64,000 bases of DNA from Cladorhizidae sp. MBARI D1340-BT2 (GCA_028752905.1 JAQNBH010000283.1:62001-126000); one strand, 5' to 3'. Counted from the first letter of the stretch, positions 9,030 to 20,464 are shown. The notes: generated by a model from the letters alone, not told the origin. Numbers and translations: made by a program.

Positions 9030-9109
9030 ATCATGTCCATTACAGTGAAGTGTGCAGAATATATGGATGTTTGGTATCAACGGAGAGCACAGACAGAGAC
9101 CTATATTAA
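9030..9109 (+). repeat. SatB partial monomer
   Basis: Starts inside the tRNA-like unit at TTGATATCATGTCCATTAC and runs through the SatB A-half (CAGTGAAGTGTGCAGAATAT, TGGTATCAA, AGAGACCTAT) to a TTAA at 9106-9109, where the low-copy insert begins. Confidence 0.85.
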
Positions 9110-9322
9110 CTCTTTTTCCCGGTGTAAGCGCCATATGGCGTAATTGCTTTTGAAAAATCATAAAAAATCAATCATTGGGTTGTTTTGCAAAACAAAAATA
9201 TCATAAAATAGCGGCGCTATTCTATTTGCAGCTACATTCAAAATTATACGGCAATAGTGCCATGGTAACTAGGGAAATCCCGCCGTAAAGTTCAAGGGGT
9301 CAATTCTGCCCTAGAATTAAAA

Positions 9323-9544
9323 ATGGTCGAAAGGCTATCTTTTGATGAGGCGGTCCTGGACGACAACTTCGACGACTTCGGGTTGTCTGATGATGAATCT
9401 GAGGAAGGGGAGAGTGAAGCTATCTATACCTACTGTGGACAGCCCATTTGGATCGTGACCAATAGAGCTACTTGGCAGAGACTTTTCCAATCGAAACCAT
9501 GGCAGTATGGACGAAGCTATGGCTGTTGGAGGCGAAGGCATTGA
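9323..9544 (+). CDS. Possible 73-residue acidic frame (exon or transposase N-terminal fragment)
   Basis: The ATG frame codes 73 residues. Residues 6-36 are acidic and Ser-rich (DEAVLDDNFDDFGLSDDES, then EEGESE), and the C-terminal third is aromatic and Arg-rich. Acidic N-termini of this style occur in piggyBac-type transposases and many nuclear proteins, but no catalytic domain follows and I do not recognise the protein. A GT that could be a splice donor follows at 9561. Another frame (ATG at 9507) would join in phase to the frame at 9792 if that donor and the AG at 9790-9791 were used. In the duplicate, codon 52 is a stop, so the frame is not maintained in both copies. Confidence 0.25.
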   Translation: MVERLSFDEAVLDDNFDDFGLSDDESEEGESEAIYTYCGQPIWIVTNRATWQRLFQSKPWQYGRSYGCWRRRH

Positions 9545-9791
9545 TCCTGCAGTCCTCCTGGTAATTCAATGTACTTTGCTAGCTATATATAAAGCCTGAT
9601 AGTCTGAGGAGCTAGCTAATTCATGGTGTTACCTACACCCGTGTAATAGCCTACTTATAGTTCTAGCTGTACTTGCTTCCTTGACTTGTCTAATAAGTTG
9701 ACGAATAACAACTCTATCATGTTCAGGTTTGATGGAGCAAGTGATGGTCCATGACAGAGATAATACCATGGCATAGCTTCCCCATGTTCAG

Positions 9792-9983
9792 ATGAGTTCT
9801 GATAGAGATAGTGATGCAAACATACCTACCCCACTCTTTTCATCCATACTGCATGAGGACGCTCGTCTTGTAGACCTGCACGAGGACGTACAGTTCTCAG
9901 AAGTGGGAGTGTCAATCTCCCCCCCCTTACCTTCATCCGGTACTAGTCTTATTGCACGAGGAAACTTGTATATCAGACTATGA
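9792..9983 (+). CDS. Possible 63-residue Ser/Asp/Pro-rich frame (candidate second exon)
   Basis: The ATG frame begins directly after a CAG that could be a splice acceptor. It starts MSSDRDSDANIP, has an acidic middle (HEDARLVDLHEDVQF) and a Pro/Ser-rich tail, and ends at a TGA. It is open in both copies with two residue differences (L/S and I/T). It has no recognisable domain. It could be part of a disordered N-terminal region of the same fragment as 9323-9544, or chance. Confidence 0.2.
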   Translation: MSSDRDSDANIPTPLFSSILHEDARLVDLHEDVQFSEVGVSISPPLPSSGTSLIARGNLYIRL

Positions 9984-10410
9984 GTATGTAATTACAGAGT
10001 ATTGTATTGTATAATTGCTCTTTGATTCTGTGTACATTGTATCCATATTATTGGTGGGAATTGTATTCAATAATATTGGTTATGGGAATTCTATACAGTA
10101 GAAATTATGTCCTCTTTGTTAGTCAGGCAAACGTCTGTCATACCACAGCATATCTCAGTTGTTCCTAAAGTTGGCTGAAAATAGAAGGATATTTATAATC
10201 TACAATACAATAATATATATATATTTTAATATTAAACAACATTATAATGATATTCATGTGTGTAGTTTCGTTACCTGGCAACATGAATTGACCACAATAA
10301 TGTCCAACATAAGAGCTATCTTGTGGTATAAGGTTGCTAGGGACTATTGTTAATCTCTGATTTAATATCAATTTATTTGTACTTAATGGTCAATTTTTTA
10401 TTTTTTTCCA

Positions 10411-10416
10411 AATAAA
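10411..10416 (+). promoter_or_regulatory. Possible polyadenylation signal AATAAA
   Basis: AATAAA about 430 bp downstream of the last open frame and just inside the right end of the insert. In AT-rich DNA this hexamer is expected often, so the support is weak. Confidence 0.2.
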
Positions 10417-10428
10417 CTCACCGGGAGA

Positions 10429-10897
10429 AGCTATATATCAAGTCTTTACAGTGAAGTTTGGACAATCTATGAAGCTAACATATTTAGCTTCTTGAGAGAG
10501 CAGAGAGATACCTATCTTGCAATTCTATTACTGTGAAGTATGCAGAATATATGAATGTTTGGTATCAAGAGAGAGAATAGAGAGAGTATACTATCTTAAT
10601 AGCTATATATCAAGTTTATTCATTGAATTGTGGAGAATCTATGAAGCTAAAATGTTTAGCTCAAGATAGAGAACACTGAGAGATACCTATCTTGTGAGTT
10701 TATCAAGCCCATTACAGTGAAGTGTGCTAAATATATGGATGTTTGGTATCAACAGAGAGCACAGAAAGAGATCTATCTTATTAGCTATATATCAAGTCTA
10801 TACAGTGAAGTTTGGAGTATCTATAAAGCTAACATATTTAGCATCATGAGAGAGCAGAGAGATACCTATCTTGTGATTTTATCAGGTCCATTACTGT
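10429..10897 (+). repeat. SatB monomers, copy 1
   Basis: About three monomers resume after the insert, with typical A and B halves. They stop abruptly at TTACTGTGAA, where inverted SatA starts. Confidence 0.9.
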
Positions 10898-12686
10898 GAA
10901 TAGAGCTTCTTCTGGTTAAAAAAGGGGAGATATCTCATTTAAAGAGTAGAAACAGCTGCATAACGTTGTAAAGGAATCTAATGCACATATTTTAAGGAGC
11001 GATTTGATCCTCAAAATTCTCAAACACGTCTCAGTTGCAGCAAAATAGAGCTTCTTTCGGATAAAATGGGGAGATTTCTCACCAATAACTGTTTTCTGTC
11101 ATTTAAAGAGTCGACACAGTTCCATAATGTTGAAAAGGAAGCTAATGTTCCCATTTAGACAAAATTGAGCGATGTCACACCGTTTTTTCTCAAAACACCA
11201 AAAAAACTCGATATTAGTGATCAAATTAAGAGCTTAAAAAGTGGAGATTTCTGACCAAAAGCCATTTTCTGCCATTTAAAGAGTAGAAATAGTTCCATAA
11301 TGTTTAAAAGCATGCTAATGTGCCCCTTTTGATGCTATTTCAGACCTTTTTTCTAAAAATGCTCTTCTTTCGATTAAAAAGGGGAGATTTCCGTTCCATA
11401 ATGTTGAAAAGCATGCTAAAGTGCACATTTTGACAAGAATGATCTGTTTTTCCTCAAAACGCTCGAAAATGTCCCAATTGGAGCAAAATATAGCTCTTTG
11501 GGTTAAAAAAGGGGAGATTTCTCACCAAAAGTCGTTTTCTGTAATGAAAAGTTCAATAATGTAGATACGGAAACTAATGTGCCGATTTAAAAAAAATTAG
11601 GGATTTCAGCTGTTTCTCCTCAAAATGCTAAAAAGCGTCCCAATTGGAGCAAAATAGAGCATCTTACGTTAATAGGGGAGATTTCTGACCAAAAACCAGT
11701 TTTCTGTCAATTAAAAAGTAGAAACAGCTCGATAATGTTGTAAAGGAAACTAATGTGTCTTTTGTTAAGAATGAGCGGTTTTTCCTCAAAAACATCTCAA
11801 TTGGAACAAAATATATTTTTTTCCGGTAAAACGGGGAGATTTCTTAGCAAGTCATTATAAGAGTAGAAACAGTGCCATAATGTTTCTAATGTTCCCATTT
11901 TGACCAAAAATCTATTATGATTCTCGATTAAAATAGCGGTTAAAAATGGGAGATTTCTGACCAAAAGCCATTTTCTGGCATTTAAAAGTAGAAACAGTTC
12001 CATAATGTTGAAAAGGAAGCTAATGTGCCCAATTTGATAAGAATGAGCGATTTCAGACCGTTTTTTTCAAAATGCTCTTCTTTCGAAGATTTCTGTTCCA
12101 TAATGTTGAAAAGGAAGCTAAAGTGCACATTTTGACAAGAATGAGCTGTTTTTCCTCAAAACGCTCAAAAAGTTCACCATTGGAGCAAAATAGAGGGGAG
12201 ATGTCTCACCAAAAGTCGTTTTCTGTAATTTAAAGTGTAGAAAAGTTCAATAATGTTGATACGGAAACTAATGTGCCCATTTTTTCAAAATTAGGGGTTT
12301 CAGACTGTTTCTTCTCAAATGCTCAAAACCGGAGCAAAATAGAGCTTCTTACAGTTAATAGGGACGATTTCTGACCAAAAAGCCGTTTTGTTTCATTTAA
12401 AAAGTGAAACATCTCCATAATGTTGTAAAGGAAACTAATTGGCGTATTTTATTAAGAATGAGCGGTTTTTCCTCTCAATTGGAACAAAATAGAGTTTTTT
12501 CCAGTAAAAAAGGGGAGATTTCAAAGCAAAAGTCATTTAATGAGTAGAAACAGTTCCATAATGTTGAAAAGGAAACTAATGTGCGATTTTGATAAGAATG
12601 ATCGATATCAGACTGTTTTCCCTCAAAATGCTCAAAAACGTTCCAATTGGAGCAAAATAGCGGTTAAAAATGGGAAATTTCTCATT
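10898..12686 (-). repeat. SatA array, inverted block
   Basis: Read on the minus strand this block matches roughly 815-3019 (and 13884-16088) monomer by monomer, but lacks about 400 bp equivalent to about 1655-2055. The junction lies between comparable monomer positions. With the forward SatA on its right it forms a fold-back arrangement with arms up to about 1.8 kb. No genes are visible; the frames are satellite read-through. Confidence 0.9.
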
Positions 12687-12698
12687 TAAATGAGAAAT
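12677..12698. repeat. 22-bp perfect palindrome at SatA orientation switch
   Basis: ATTTCTCATTT is followed directly by its reverse complement, with no spacer. Beyond it the two sides remain imperfectly complementary because both are SatA in opposite orientation. Confidence 0.95.
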
Positions 12699-15600
12699 CT
12701 CCCCTATTTTAACCTCTATTTTGCTCCAATAGGAAGGTATTTGATCATTTTTAGGAAAAACAGTCGTGAACTCGCTCATTCTTATCAAAATGGCACATTA
12801 GCATCCTTTTGAACATTATGGAACTCTTTCTCCACTTTAAATGAATACTTTGCTCCAATTGGGACGTTTTTGAGCGTTTTGAGGGGGAAAAGTCTGAAAT
12901 ATCTCATTCTTGGCAAAATGGGCACTTTAGTTTCCTTTTCAACATTATGGAACTGTTTCTACTCTTAAAATCTCCTTTTTTACAGGAAAAAACTCTATTT
13001 TGTTCTAATTGAGATGTTTTGAGGAAAAACCGCTCATTCTTAATAAAAGACGCCTATTAGATTCCTATACAACATTAATGAGCTGTTTCTACTTTTTAAT
13101 TGACAGAAATCGGCTTTTTGGTCAGAAATCTCCCCTATTAACCGTAAGAAGCTCTATTTTACTCCAATTGGGACGCTTTTAGCATTTTGGGGAGAAACAG
13201 TCGGAAATCCCTCATTTTGTAAAAATGGGCACATTAATTTCTGTATCAACATTATTGAACTTTTCAACACTTTAAATTACAGAAAACGACTTTTGGTGTG
13301 AAATCTCCCCATTTTAACCGAAAGAAGCTCTATTGTGCTCCAATGGGGAAATATTTGAGCGTTTTTAGGGAAAACAGCTCATTCTTGTCAAAATGTGCAA
13401 TTTAGCTTCCTTTTCAACATTATGGAACAGAAATCTCCCCATTTTAACCGAAAGAAGAGCATTATGAGAAAAACCGGTCGTTCATTCTTATAATAATGGC
13501 TTCCTTTTCAACATTATGGAACTGTTTCTACTTTTAAATGCCAGAAAATGGCTCTTGGTCAGAAATCTCCCATTTTTAACCGCTATTTTATCGAGAACAA
13601 TTAATGTGTTTTTTTAACGATTTAAGAAAAAAATTCTAATTTTTGTAAAAATGGGAACATTAGCTTCATTTTCAACATTATGGATCTGTTTGTACTCTTT
13701 AAATGACAGAAAACAGCTATTGGTGATAAATCTACCCTTTTTAACCGAAGAAGCTCTATTTTGCTCCAAATGAGACGAATTGAGAATTTTGAGGAAAAAC
13801 GGTCTGACATCGCTCATTCTTAACAAAATATGTGCATTAGATTCCTTTACAAAATTATGCAGCTGTTTCTAATCTTTAAATGATAAATTTCCCCTTTTTA
13901 ACCGCTATTTTGCTCCAATTGGAACGTTTTTGAGCATTTTGAGGAAAAACAGTCTGATATCGATCATTCTTATCAATATCGCACATTAGTTTCCTTTTCA
14001 ACATTATGGAACTGTTTCTACTCATTAAATGATTTTTGCTAAGAAATCTCCACTTTATTACTGGAAAAAACTCTATTTTGTTCCAATTGAGAGGAAAAAC
14101 GCTCATTCTTAATAAAATACGCCAATTAGTTTCCTTTACAACAATATGGAGATGTTTCACTTTATAAATGAAACAAAACGGCTTTTTGGTCAGAAATCGT
14201 CCCTATTAACTGTAAGAAGCTCTATTTTCATCCGGTTTTGTGCATTTGAGAAGAAACAGTCTGAAATCCCTAATTTTGAAAAAATGGGCACATTAGTTTC
14301 CGTATCAACATTATTGAACTTTTCTACACTTTAAATTACAGAAAACGACTTTTGGTGAGACATCTCCCCTCTATTTTGCTCCAATGGTGAACTTTTTGAG
14401 CGTTTTGAGGAAAAACAGCTCATTCTTGTCAAAATGTACACTGTAGCTTCCTTTTCAACATTATGGAACAGAAATCTACCCTTTTTAACCAAAAGAAGAG
14501 CATTTTGAAAAAAACGGTCTGAAATCGCTCATTCATATCAATTTCGGCACATTAGCTTCCTTTTCAACATTATGGAACTGTTTCTACTTTTAAATGCCAG
14601 AAATGGCTTTTGGTCAGAAATCTCCCATTTATAACCGCTATTTTAATCGAGAATCATAATAGATTTTTGGTCAAAATTGGAACATTAGCAACATTATGGC
14701 ACTGTTTCTACTCTTTCAATGACAGAGACTTTTTAACCGTCTATTTTGAGAATTTTTTGGGAAAAACGGTCTGAAATCGCTCATTCTTAAACAAAATATG
14801 TGCATTAGATTCCTTTACAACATTATGCAGCTGTTTCTACTCTTTAAATGGGAAATCTCGCCTTTTTTAACCAGAAGAAGCTCTATTTTGATCCAATTGG
14901 ATCGTTTTTGAGCATTTTGAGGTAAAACAGTCTGAAATCACTCATTCTTATCAAAATGGCACTTTGGCTTCCATTTCAACATTATGGAACTGTTTCTCCA
15001 CTTTAAATGAATATTTTGCTACAATTGGGACGTTTTTGAGCGTTTTGACGGGGAAAAGTCTGAAATCGCTTATTCTTGGCAAAATAGGCACTTTAGCAAC
15101 ATTATGGAACTGTTTGTACCCTTTAAATGACTTGCTAAGAAATCTCCCCTTTTTACCGGAAAAAATTACATTTTGTTCCAATTGAGATGTTTTTGAGGAA
15201 AAACCGCTCATTCTTAACAAGACACATTAGTTTCCTTTACAACATTATCGAGCTGTTTCTACATTTTAATTGACAGGAAACTGGTTTTTGGTCAGAAATC
15301 TCCCCTATTAACATAAGAAGCTCTATTTTGCTCCAATTGGGACGCTTTTTAGCATTTTGAGGAGAAACAGCTGAAATCCTTAATTTTTTTTAAATGCGCA
15401 CATTAGTTTCCGTATCAACATTATTGAACTTTTCATTACAGAAAACGACTTTTGGTGAGAAATCTCCACTTTTTAACCCAAAGAGCTCTATTTTGCTCCA
15501 ATTGGGACATTTTTGAGCGTTTTGAGGAAAAACAGATCATTCTTGTCAAAATGTGCACTTTAGCATGCTTTTCAACATTATGGAACAGAATCTCCCCTTT

Positions 15601-16588
15601 TTAATCGAAAGAAGAGCATTTTTAGAAAAAAGGTCTGAAATAGCATCAAAAGGGGCACATTAGCATGCTTTTAAACATTATGGAACTATTTCTACTCTTT
15701 AAATGGCAGAAAATGGCTTTTGGTCAGAAAACTCCACTTTTTAAGCTCTTAATTTGATCACTAATATCGAGTTTGTATATTTTTTTGGCGTTTTGTGAAA
15801 AAACGGTGTGACATCGCTCAATTTTGTCTAAATGGGAACATTACCTTCCTGTTCAACATTATGGAACTGTTTCAACTTTTTAAATGAGAGAAAACAGCTA
15901 TTGGTGGGAAATCTCCCCATTTTAACCGAAAGAAGCTCTATTTGCTGCACTGAGACGTTTTTGAGAATTTTGAGGCTCAAATCGCTCATTCTTAAAATAT
16001 GTGCATTAGATTCCTTTACAACGTTATGCAGCTGTTTCTACTCTTTAAATGAGATATCTCCCCTTTTTTAACCAGAAGAAGCTCTATTTTGATCCAATTG
16101 CATCGTTTTTGAGCATTTTGAGGTAAAACAGTCTAAAATCGCTCCTCTTATCAAAATGGCACATTAGCTTTCTTTGGAACATTATGGAACTGTTTCTCCA
16201 CTTTAAATGAATATTTTGCTTCAATTGGGACGTTTTTGAGGAAAAGTTCTGAAATTGCTCATTCTCATTAGTTTTCTATTAAACATGAAACTGTTTCTAC
16301 ACTTTAAATGACAGAAAAACGCTTTTGGTGAGAAATTTACCCTTTTTAACCTCAATTTTGCTCCAATTGGGACATTTTTGAGCGTTTAAGGAAAAACAGT
16401 CTGAAATAGCTCATTCTTGTCAATGGATAACTTTTGAACATTATTTAAATGTTTCTACTCTTTTAAATAACAGAAAACGGCTTTTGTTCAGAAGTCTCCG
16501 CTTTTTAAACCTATTTTAATCCAATCGGGTCGTTTTTGGGCGGTTTGAGGAAAAACTCTGAAATCTTTCAATATTGTCATAATGGGCA
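12687..16588 (+). repeat. SatA array, forward, copy 2
   Basis: Forward SatA resumes after the palindrome. From 13069 it follows 1-3519 with only occasional differences. No supported gene. Confidence 0.9.
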
Positions 16589-16759
16589 CAGTACAAAGCA
16601 ACTGTACAAAGCCACTGTACAACGCCAATGTACAAAGCCACTATACAAAGCCACTGTACAAAGCCAATGTACAAAGCCACTGTAAAAAGCTACTGCACAA
16701 ATCCACTGCACAAAGCCACTGCACAAAGCCACTATACAAAAACCACTCTACAAAGCCAC
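16589..16759 (-). repeat. 13-bp minisatellite block (reverse), copy 2
   Basis: Same units and length as 3520-3690, again at the SatA to tRNA-like array border. Confidence 0.9.
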
Positions 16760-16807
16760 AACTCCAACTGCAGGCACAGCACGACATGACAGGAAAGAAA
16801 GAAAACT

Positions 16808-16879
16808 GACCCAGACAGGATTCGAACCTGCAACCTCCAACTTACATGGTTAGTGCTCTAGCCATTAAGCCACTGGGGC
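16808..16879 (-). tRNA. tRNA-Thr(TGT)-like sequence, copy 2 locus 1
   Basis: Same sequence as 3739-3810. The flank lacks the extra inverted-repeat arm seen at 3853-3859. Confidence 0.5.
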
Positions 16880-17058
16880 CTCCTGGCTAGAGCTAGGTGC
16901 TGTACAAGTACGTAGTCTAAACTGGGGGGTTCACATCCCCATGTGTCAGGGGGCGACTACTTGCCTGATGATCATTACCCGTTCTCACTGCCTCTGTCAC
17001 ATAATACTGGGCTGGGACCACTGTTGATCCCATTACTCTGCTTGGAGTCAGGGTTTGT

Positions 17059-17117
17059 TTTGTACCGTGGCTTTGTACAGTGGCTTTGTACAGTAGCTTT
17101 GTACATTTGCTTTGTAC
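17059..17117 (+). repeat. 13-bp minisatellite block
   Basis: Counterpart of 3994-4054, with one unit changed to CAGTAGC. Confidence 0.85.
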
Positions 17118-17142
17118 GACATGACAGAAAAGAAAGAAAACC

Positions 17143-17214
17143 GACCCAGACAGGACTCGAACCTGCAACCTCCAACTTACATGGTTGGTGCTATAGCCAT
17201 TAAGCCACTGGGGC
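17143..17214 (-). tRNA. tRNA-Thr(TGT)-like sequence, copy 2 locus 2
   Basis: Same as 4079-4150, including the D-stem change. Confidence 0.45.
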
Positions 17215-17452
17215 CTCCTGGCTAGAGCTAGGTGCTGGAGAAGTAATTAGTCTGAACTGGAGGGTTCACATCCCCAAGTGTCAGGTGGCGACTACTTGTA
17301 TGATGATCATTACCTGTTCTCCCTCCCTTCTGTCACATCATACTGGGCTGGGACCACTGTTGATCCCATTACTCTGCTTGGAGTCACGGCGAGGGGAGCT
17401 CAATGAACTCCAACTGCAGGCCAGCACGACATGACAGAAAAGAAAGAAAACC

Positions 17453-17514
17453 GACGCAGACAAGACTCGAACCTGCTTACATGGTTGGTGCTCTAGCCAT
17501 TAAGCCACTGGGGC
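17453..17514 (-). pseudogene. Truncated tRNA-Thr-like sequence
   Basis: Counterpart of 4390-4451. It keeps the normal A-box bases that the copy-1 locus has lost. Confidence 0.75.
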
Positions 17515-17751
17515 CTCCTGGGTAGAGCTAGGCGCTGGACAAGTAATTAGTCTGAACTGAGGGGTTCACATACCCAATGTCAGAGGGCGTGAAGATCATT
17601 ACCCATTCTCCCTCCCCTCTGTCACAGCTGGAACCACTGTTGATTCCATTGCAATGCTGGGAGTCAGGGGGAGGGGCTAGGGTTTTTATGAGCAAGCTCA
17701 ATGAACTCCAACCGCAGGCGCACCACGACATGACAGAAAAGAAAGAAAACC

Positions 17752-17823
17752 GACCCAGACAGGACTCGAACCTGCAACCTCCAACTTACATGATTGGTGC
17801 TCTAGCCATTAAGCCACTGGGGC
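17752..17823 (-). tRNA. tRNA-Thr(TGT)-like sequence, copy 2 locus 4
   Basis: Same as 4689-4760. Confidence 0.5.
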
Positions 17824-18013
17824 CTCCTGGCTAGAGCTAGGCGCTGGACAAGTACTTAGTCTGAACTGGGGGGTTCACATCCACAAGTGTCAGGGGGCCA
17901 CTACTTGTGTGATGATCATTACCCGTTCTCACTCCCCTCTGTCACATCATACTGGGCTGGGACCACTGTTGATCCCATTACTCTGCTTGGAGTCAGGGGG
18001 AGGGACTAGGGTT

Positions 18014-18059
18014 TTTGTACAGTGGCTTTGTACAGTGGCTTTGTACAGTGGCTTTGTAG
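18014..18059 (+). repeat. 13-bp minisatellite block
   Basis: Counterpart of 4951-4996, with the same unit number. Confidence 0.85.
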
Positions 18060-18149
18060 GGCTAGGACTAGTGGCTAGGGTTTTTGTGAGCAAGCTCAAT
18101 GAACTCCAACTGCAGGCCCAGCACGACATGACAGAAAAGAAAGAAAACC

Positions 18150-18301
18150 AACCCAGACAGGAGACTCGAACCTGCAACCTCCAACTTACATGGTTGGTGC
18201 TCTAGCACTGTGGCCTCTAGCCATTAAGCCACTGTGACAGGACTCGAACCTGCAACCTCCAACTTACATGGTTGGTGCTCTAGCCATTAAGCCACTGGGG
18301 C
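18150..18301 (-). pseudogene. Dimeric tRNA-Thr-like sequence
   Basis: Counterpart of 5087-5238. The fusion predates the large duplication. Confidence 0.7.
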
Positions 18302-18490
18302 CTCCTGGCAAGAGCTAGGCGCTGGACAAGTACTTAGATGAACTGTGTGGTTCATATCCACAAGTGTAAGGGGGCGACTACTTGTGTGATGATCATTACC
18401 CGTTCTCCCTCCCCTCTGTCACATCATACTGGGCTGGGACCACTGTTGATCCAATTACTCTGCTTTGAGTCAGGGGGAGGGGCTAGGGGT

Positions 18491-18588
18491 TTTGTACCGT
18501 GGCTTTGTACAGTGGCTTTGTACAGTGGCTTGGTACATTTGCTTTGTACACTGGCTTTGTACAGTGGCTTTGTACAGTGGCTTTGTAT
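18491..18588 (+). repeat. 13-bp minisatellite block
   Basis: Counterpart of 5428-5525, with the same variant order. Confidence 0.85.
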
Positions 18589-18678
18589 GGCTAGGGCTAG
18601 GGGCTAGGGTTTTTGTGAGCAAGCTCAACGAACTGCAACTGCAGGCCCAGCACGATATGACAGAAAAGAAAGAAAACC

Positions 18679-18751
18679 GACCCAGACAGGACTCGAACCA
18701 GAACCTCCAACTTATACATGGTTGGTGCTCTAGCCATTAAGCCACTGGGGC
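18679..18751 (-). pseudogene. tRNA-Thr-like sequence, variant class b
   Basis: Counterpart of 5616-5688. Confidence 0.65.
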
Positions 18752-19011
18752 CTCCTGGCTAGAGCTAGGCGCTGGTCAAGTACTTAGTCTGAACTGGGGG
18801 GTTCACATCCACAAATGTCAAGGGGGCGAATACTTGTTTGATGATAATTACCCATTCTCCCTCCCATCTGTCATATCATACTGGACTGGGACCACTGATG
18901 ATCCCATTACTGTGCGCTTGGGGTCAGGGGGAGGGGCTAGGGTTTTTGTGAGCAAGCTCAATGAACTCCAACTGCAGGCCCAGTACGACATGACAGAAAA
19001 GAAAGAAAACC

Positions 19012-19082
19012 GACGCTGACAGGATTGAACCTGCAACCTCCAATTTAAATGGTTGGTGCTATAGCCATTAAGCCACTGGGGC
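19012..19082 (-). pseudogene. Degenerate tRNA-Thr-like sequence
   Basis: Counterpart of 5949-6019, with AGGATTGAACC where copy 1 has AGTATTGAACC. Confidence 0.65.
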
Positions 19083-19356
19083 CTCCTGGCTAGAGCTAGG
19101 TGCTGGAGAAGTAATTAGTGTGAACTGGAGGGTTCACATCCACAAGTGTCAGGGGGCGACTACTTGTGTGATGATCATTATCCGTTCTCCCTCCCTTCTG
19201 TCACATCATCCCTTCTGTCACATCATACTGGGCTGCGACCACTTTTGATCTCATTACTCTGCTTGGAGTCAGGGGGAGGGGATAGGGGTTTTGTGAGCAA
19301 GCTCAATGAACTCCAACTGCAGGCCCAGCACGACATGACAGAAAAGAAAGAAAACC

Positions 19357-19429
19357 GACCCAGAACAGGACTCGAACCTGCAACCTCCAACTTACATGGT
19401 TGGTGCTCTAGCCATTAAGCCACTGGCGC
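19357..19429 (-). tRNA. tRNA-Thr(TGT)-like sequence, copy 2 locus 8
   Basis: Counterpart of 6294-6366, with the same extra base. Confidence 0.4.
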
Positions 19430-19676
19430 TTCCTGGCTAGAGCTAGGCGCTAGACAAGTAATTAGTCTGAACTGTGGGGTTCACATCCCCAAGTGTCAGG
19501 GGGCATGATGATCATTACCCGTTCTCCCTCCCCTCTGTCACATCATACTGGGCTGGAAACACCGTTGATTCCATTACTCTGCTTGGAGTCAGGGGGAGGG
19601 GCTAGGGTTTTTGTGAGCAAGCTCAATGAACTCCAACTGCAGGCCCAGCACGACATGACAGAAAAGAAAGAAAACC

Positions 19677-19749
19677 GACCCAGACAAGACTCGAACCAGA
19701 ACCTCCAACTTATACATGGTTGGTGCTCTAGCCATTAAGCCATTAGGGC
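19677..19749 (-). pseudogene. tRNA-Thr-like sequence, variant class b
   Basis: Counterpart of 6614-6686. Confidence 0.65.
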
Positions 19750-19943
19750 CTCCTGGCTAGAGCTAGGCGCTGGACAAGTAATTAGTCTGAACTGGTGGTT
19801 TCACATCCCCAAGTGTCATCAAGGGGGCGACTACTTGTGTGATGATCATTACCCATTCTCACTCCCCTCTGGCACATCATACAGGGCTGGGACCACTGTT
19901 GATCCCATTATTCTGCTTGGAATCAGGGGGAGGGGCTAGGGTT

Positions 19944-20042
19944 TTTGTACCGTGGCTTTGTACAGTGGCTTTGTACATTTGCATTGTACAGTGGCTTTGT
20001 AGAGTGGCTACGTAGAGTAGCTTTGTACAGTGGCTTTGTAGG
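19944..20042 (+). repeat. 13-bp minisatellite block, two units shorter than copy 1
   Basis: Counterpart of 6881-7004 with 26 bp fewer, plus one base change (GGCTACGTAG). Confidence 0.9.
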
Positions 20043-20131
20043 GCTAGGGCTAAGGGCTAGGGTTTTTATGAGCAAGCTTATTGAACTCCAACTGCAGGCC
20101 CAGCACGACATGACAGAAAAGAAAGAAAACC

Positions 20132-20203
20132 GATGCAGACAGGACTCGAACCTGCAACCTCCAACTTACATGGTTGGTGCTCTAGCCATTAAGCCACTGC
20201 GGC
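20132..20203 (-). tRNA. tRNA-Thr(TGT)-like sequence with compensatory acceptor change, copy 2
   Basis: Counterpart of 7095-7166, with the same GCCGCAG/CTGCATC acceptor. Confidence 0.5.
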
Positions 20204-20464
20204 CTCCTGGCTATAGCTAGGCGCTGGACAAGTAATTAGTCTGAACTGGGGGGTTCACATCCCCAAGTGTCATCAAGGGGGCGACTACTTGTGTGATAAT
20301 CATTACCTGTTCTCCCTCCCCTCTGTCACATCATACTGGGCTGGGACTACTGTTGATCCCATTACTCTGCTTGGGGTCAGGGGGAGGGGCTAGGGTATTT
20401 GTGAACAAGCTCAATGAACTCCAACTGCAGGCCCAGCACGACACGACAGAAAAGAAAGTAAACC

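Larger units (their letters stand above)
9110..10428. mobile_element. 1.3-kb low-copy insert in SatB, candidate degenerate transposon, copy 1
   Basis: The flanks are the two sides of one SatB monomer: it ends at CTATATTAA and resumes at AGCTATATATC. The insert therefore interrupts the satellite. Near its ends TTTCCCGGTG (9115-9124) and CACCGGGAGA (10419-10428) form an inverted pair matching at 9 of 10 bases. A TTAA is present only at the left edge and no clean target duplication is visible. Inside are a CGCCATATGGCG palindrome (9129-9140), two short frames, AT-rich sequence and an AATAAA. It could also be a captured gene fragment rather than a transposon. Confidence 0.4.
1..10897 (+). repeat. 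Segmental duplication, copy 1
   Basis: This segment (SatA, tRNA-like array, low-copy insert, SatB) recurs in the same order and orientation at 13069-25373. The offset is 13068-13069 at the left, 13063 through most of the tRNA-like array, 13037 after a minisatellite difference and 14476 after a four-unit length difference. The left edge lies outside the window. The right edge is sharp: at about 10897 copy 1 leaves SatB and enters inverted SatA, whereas copy 2 continues in SatB. Differences between the copies are scattered single bases and a few indels. Confidence 0.95.
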
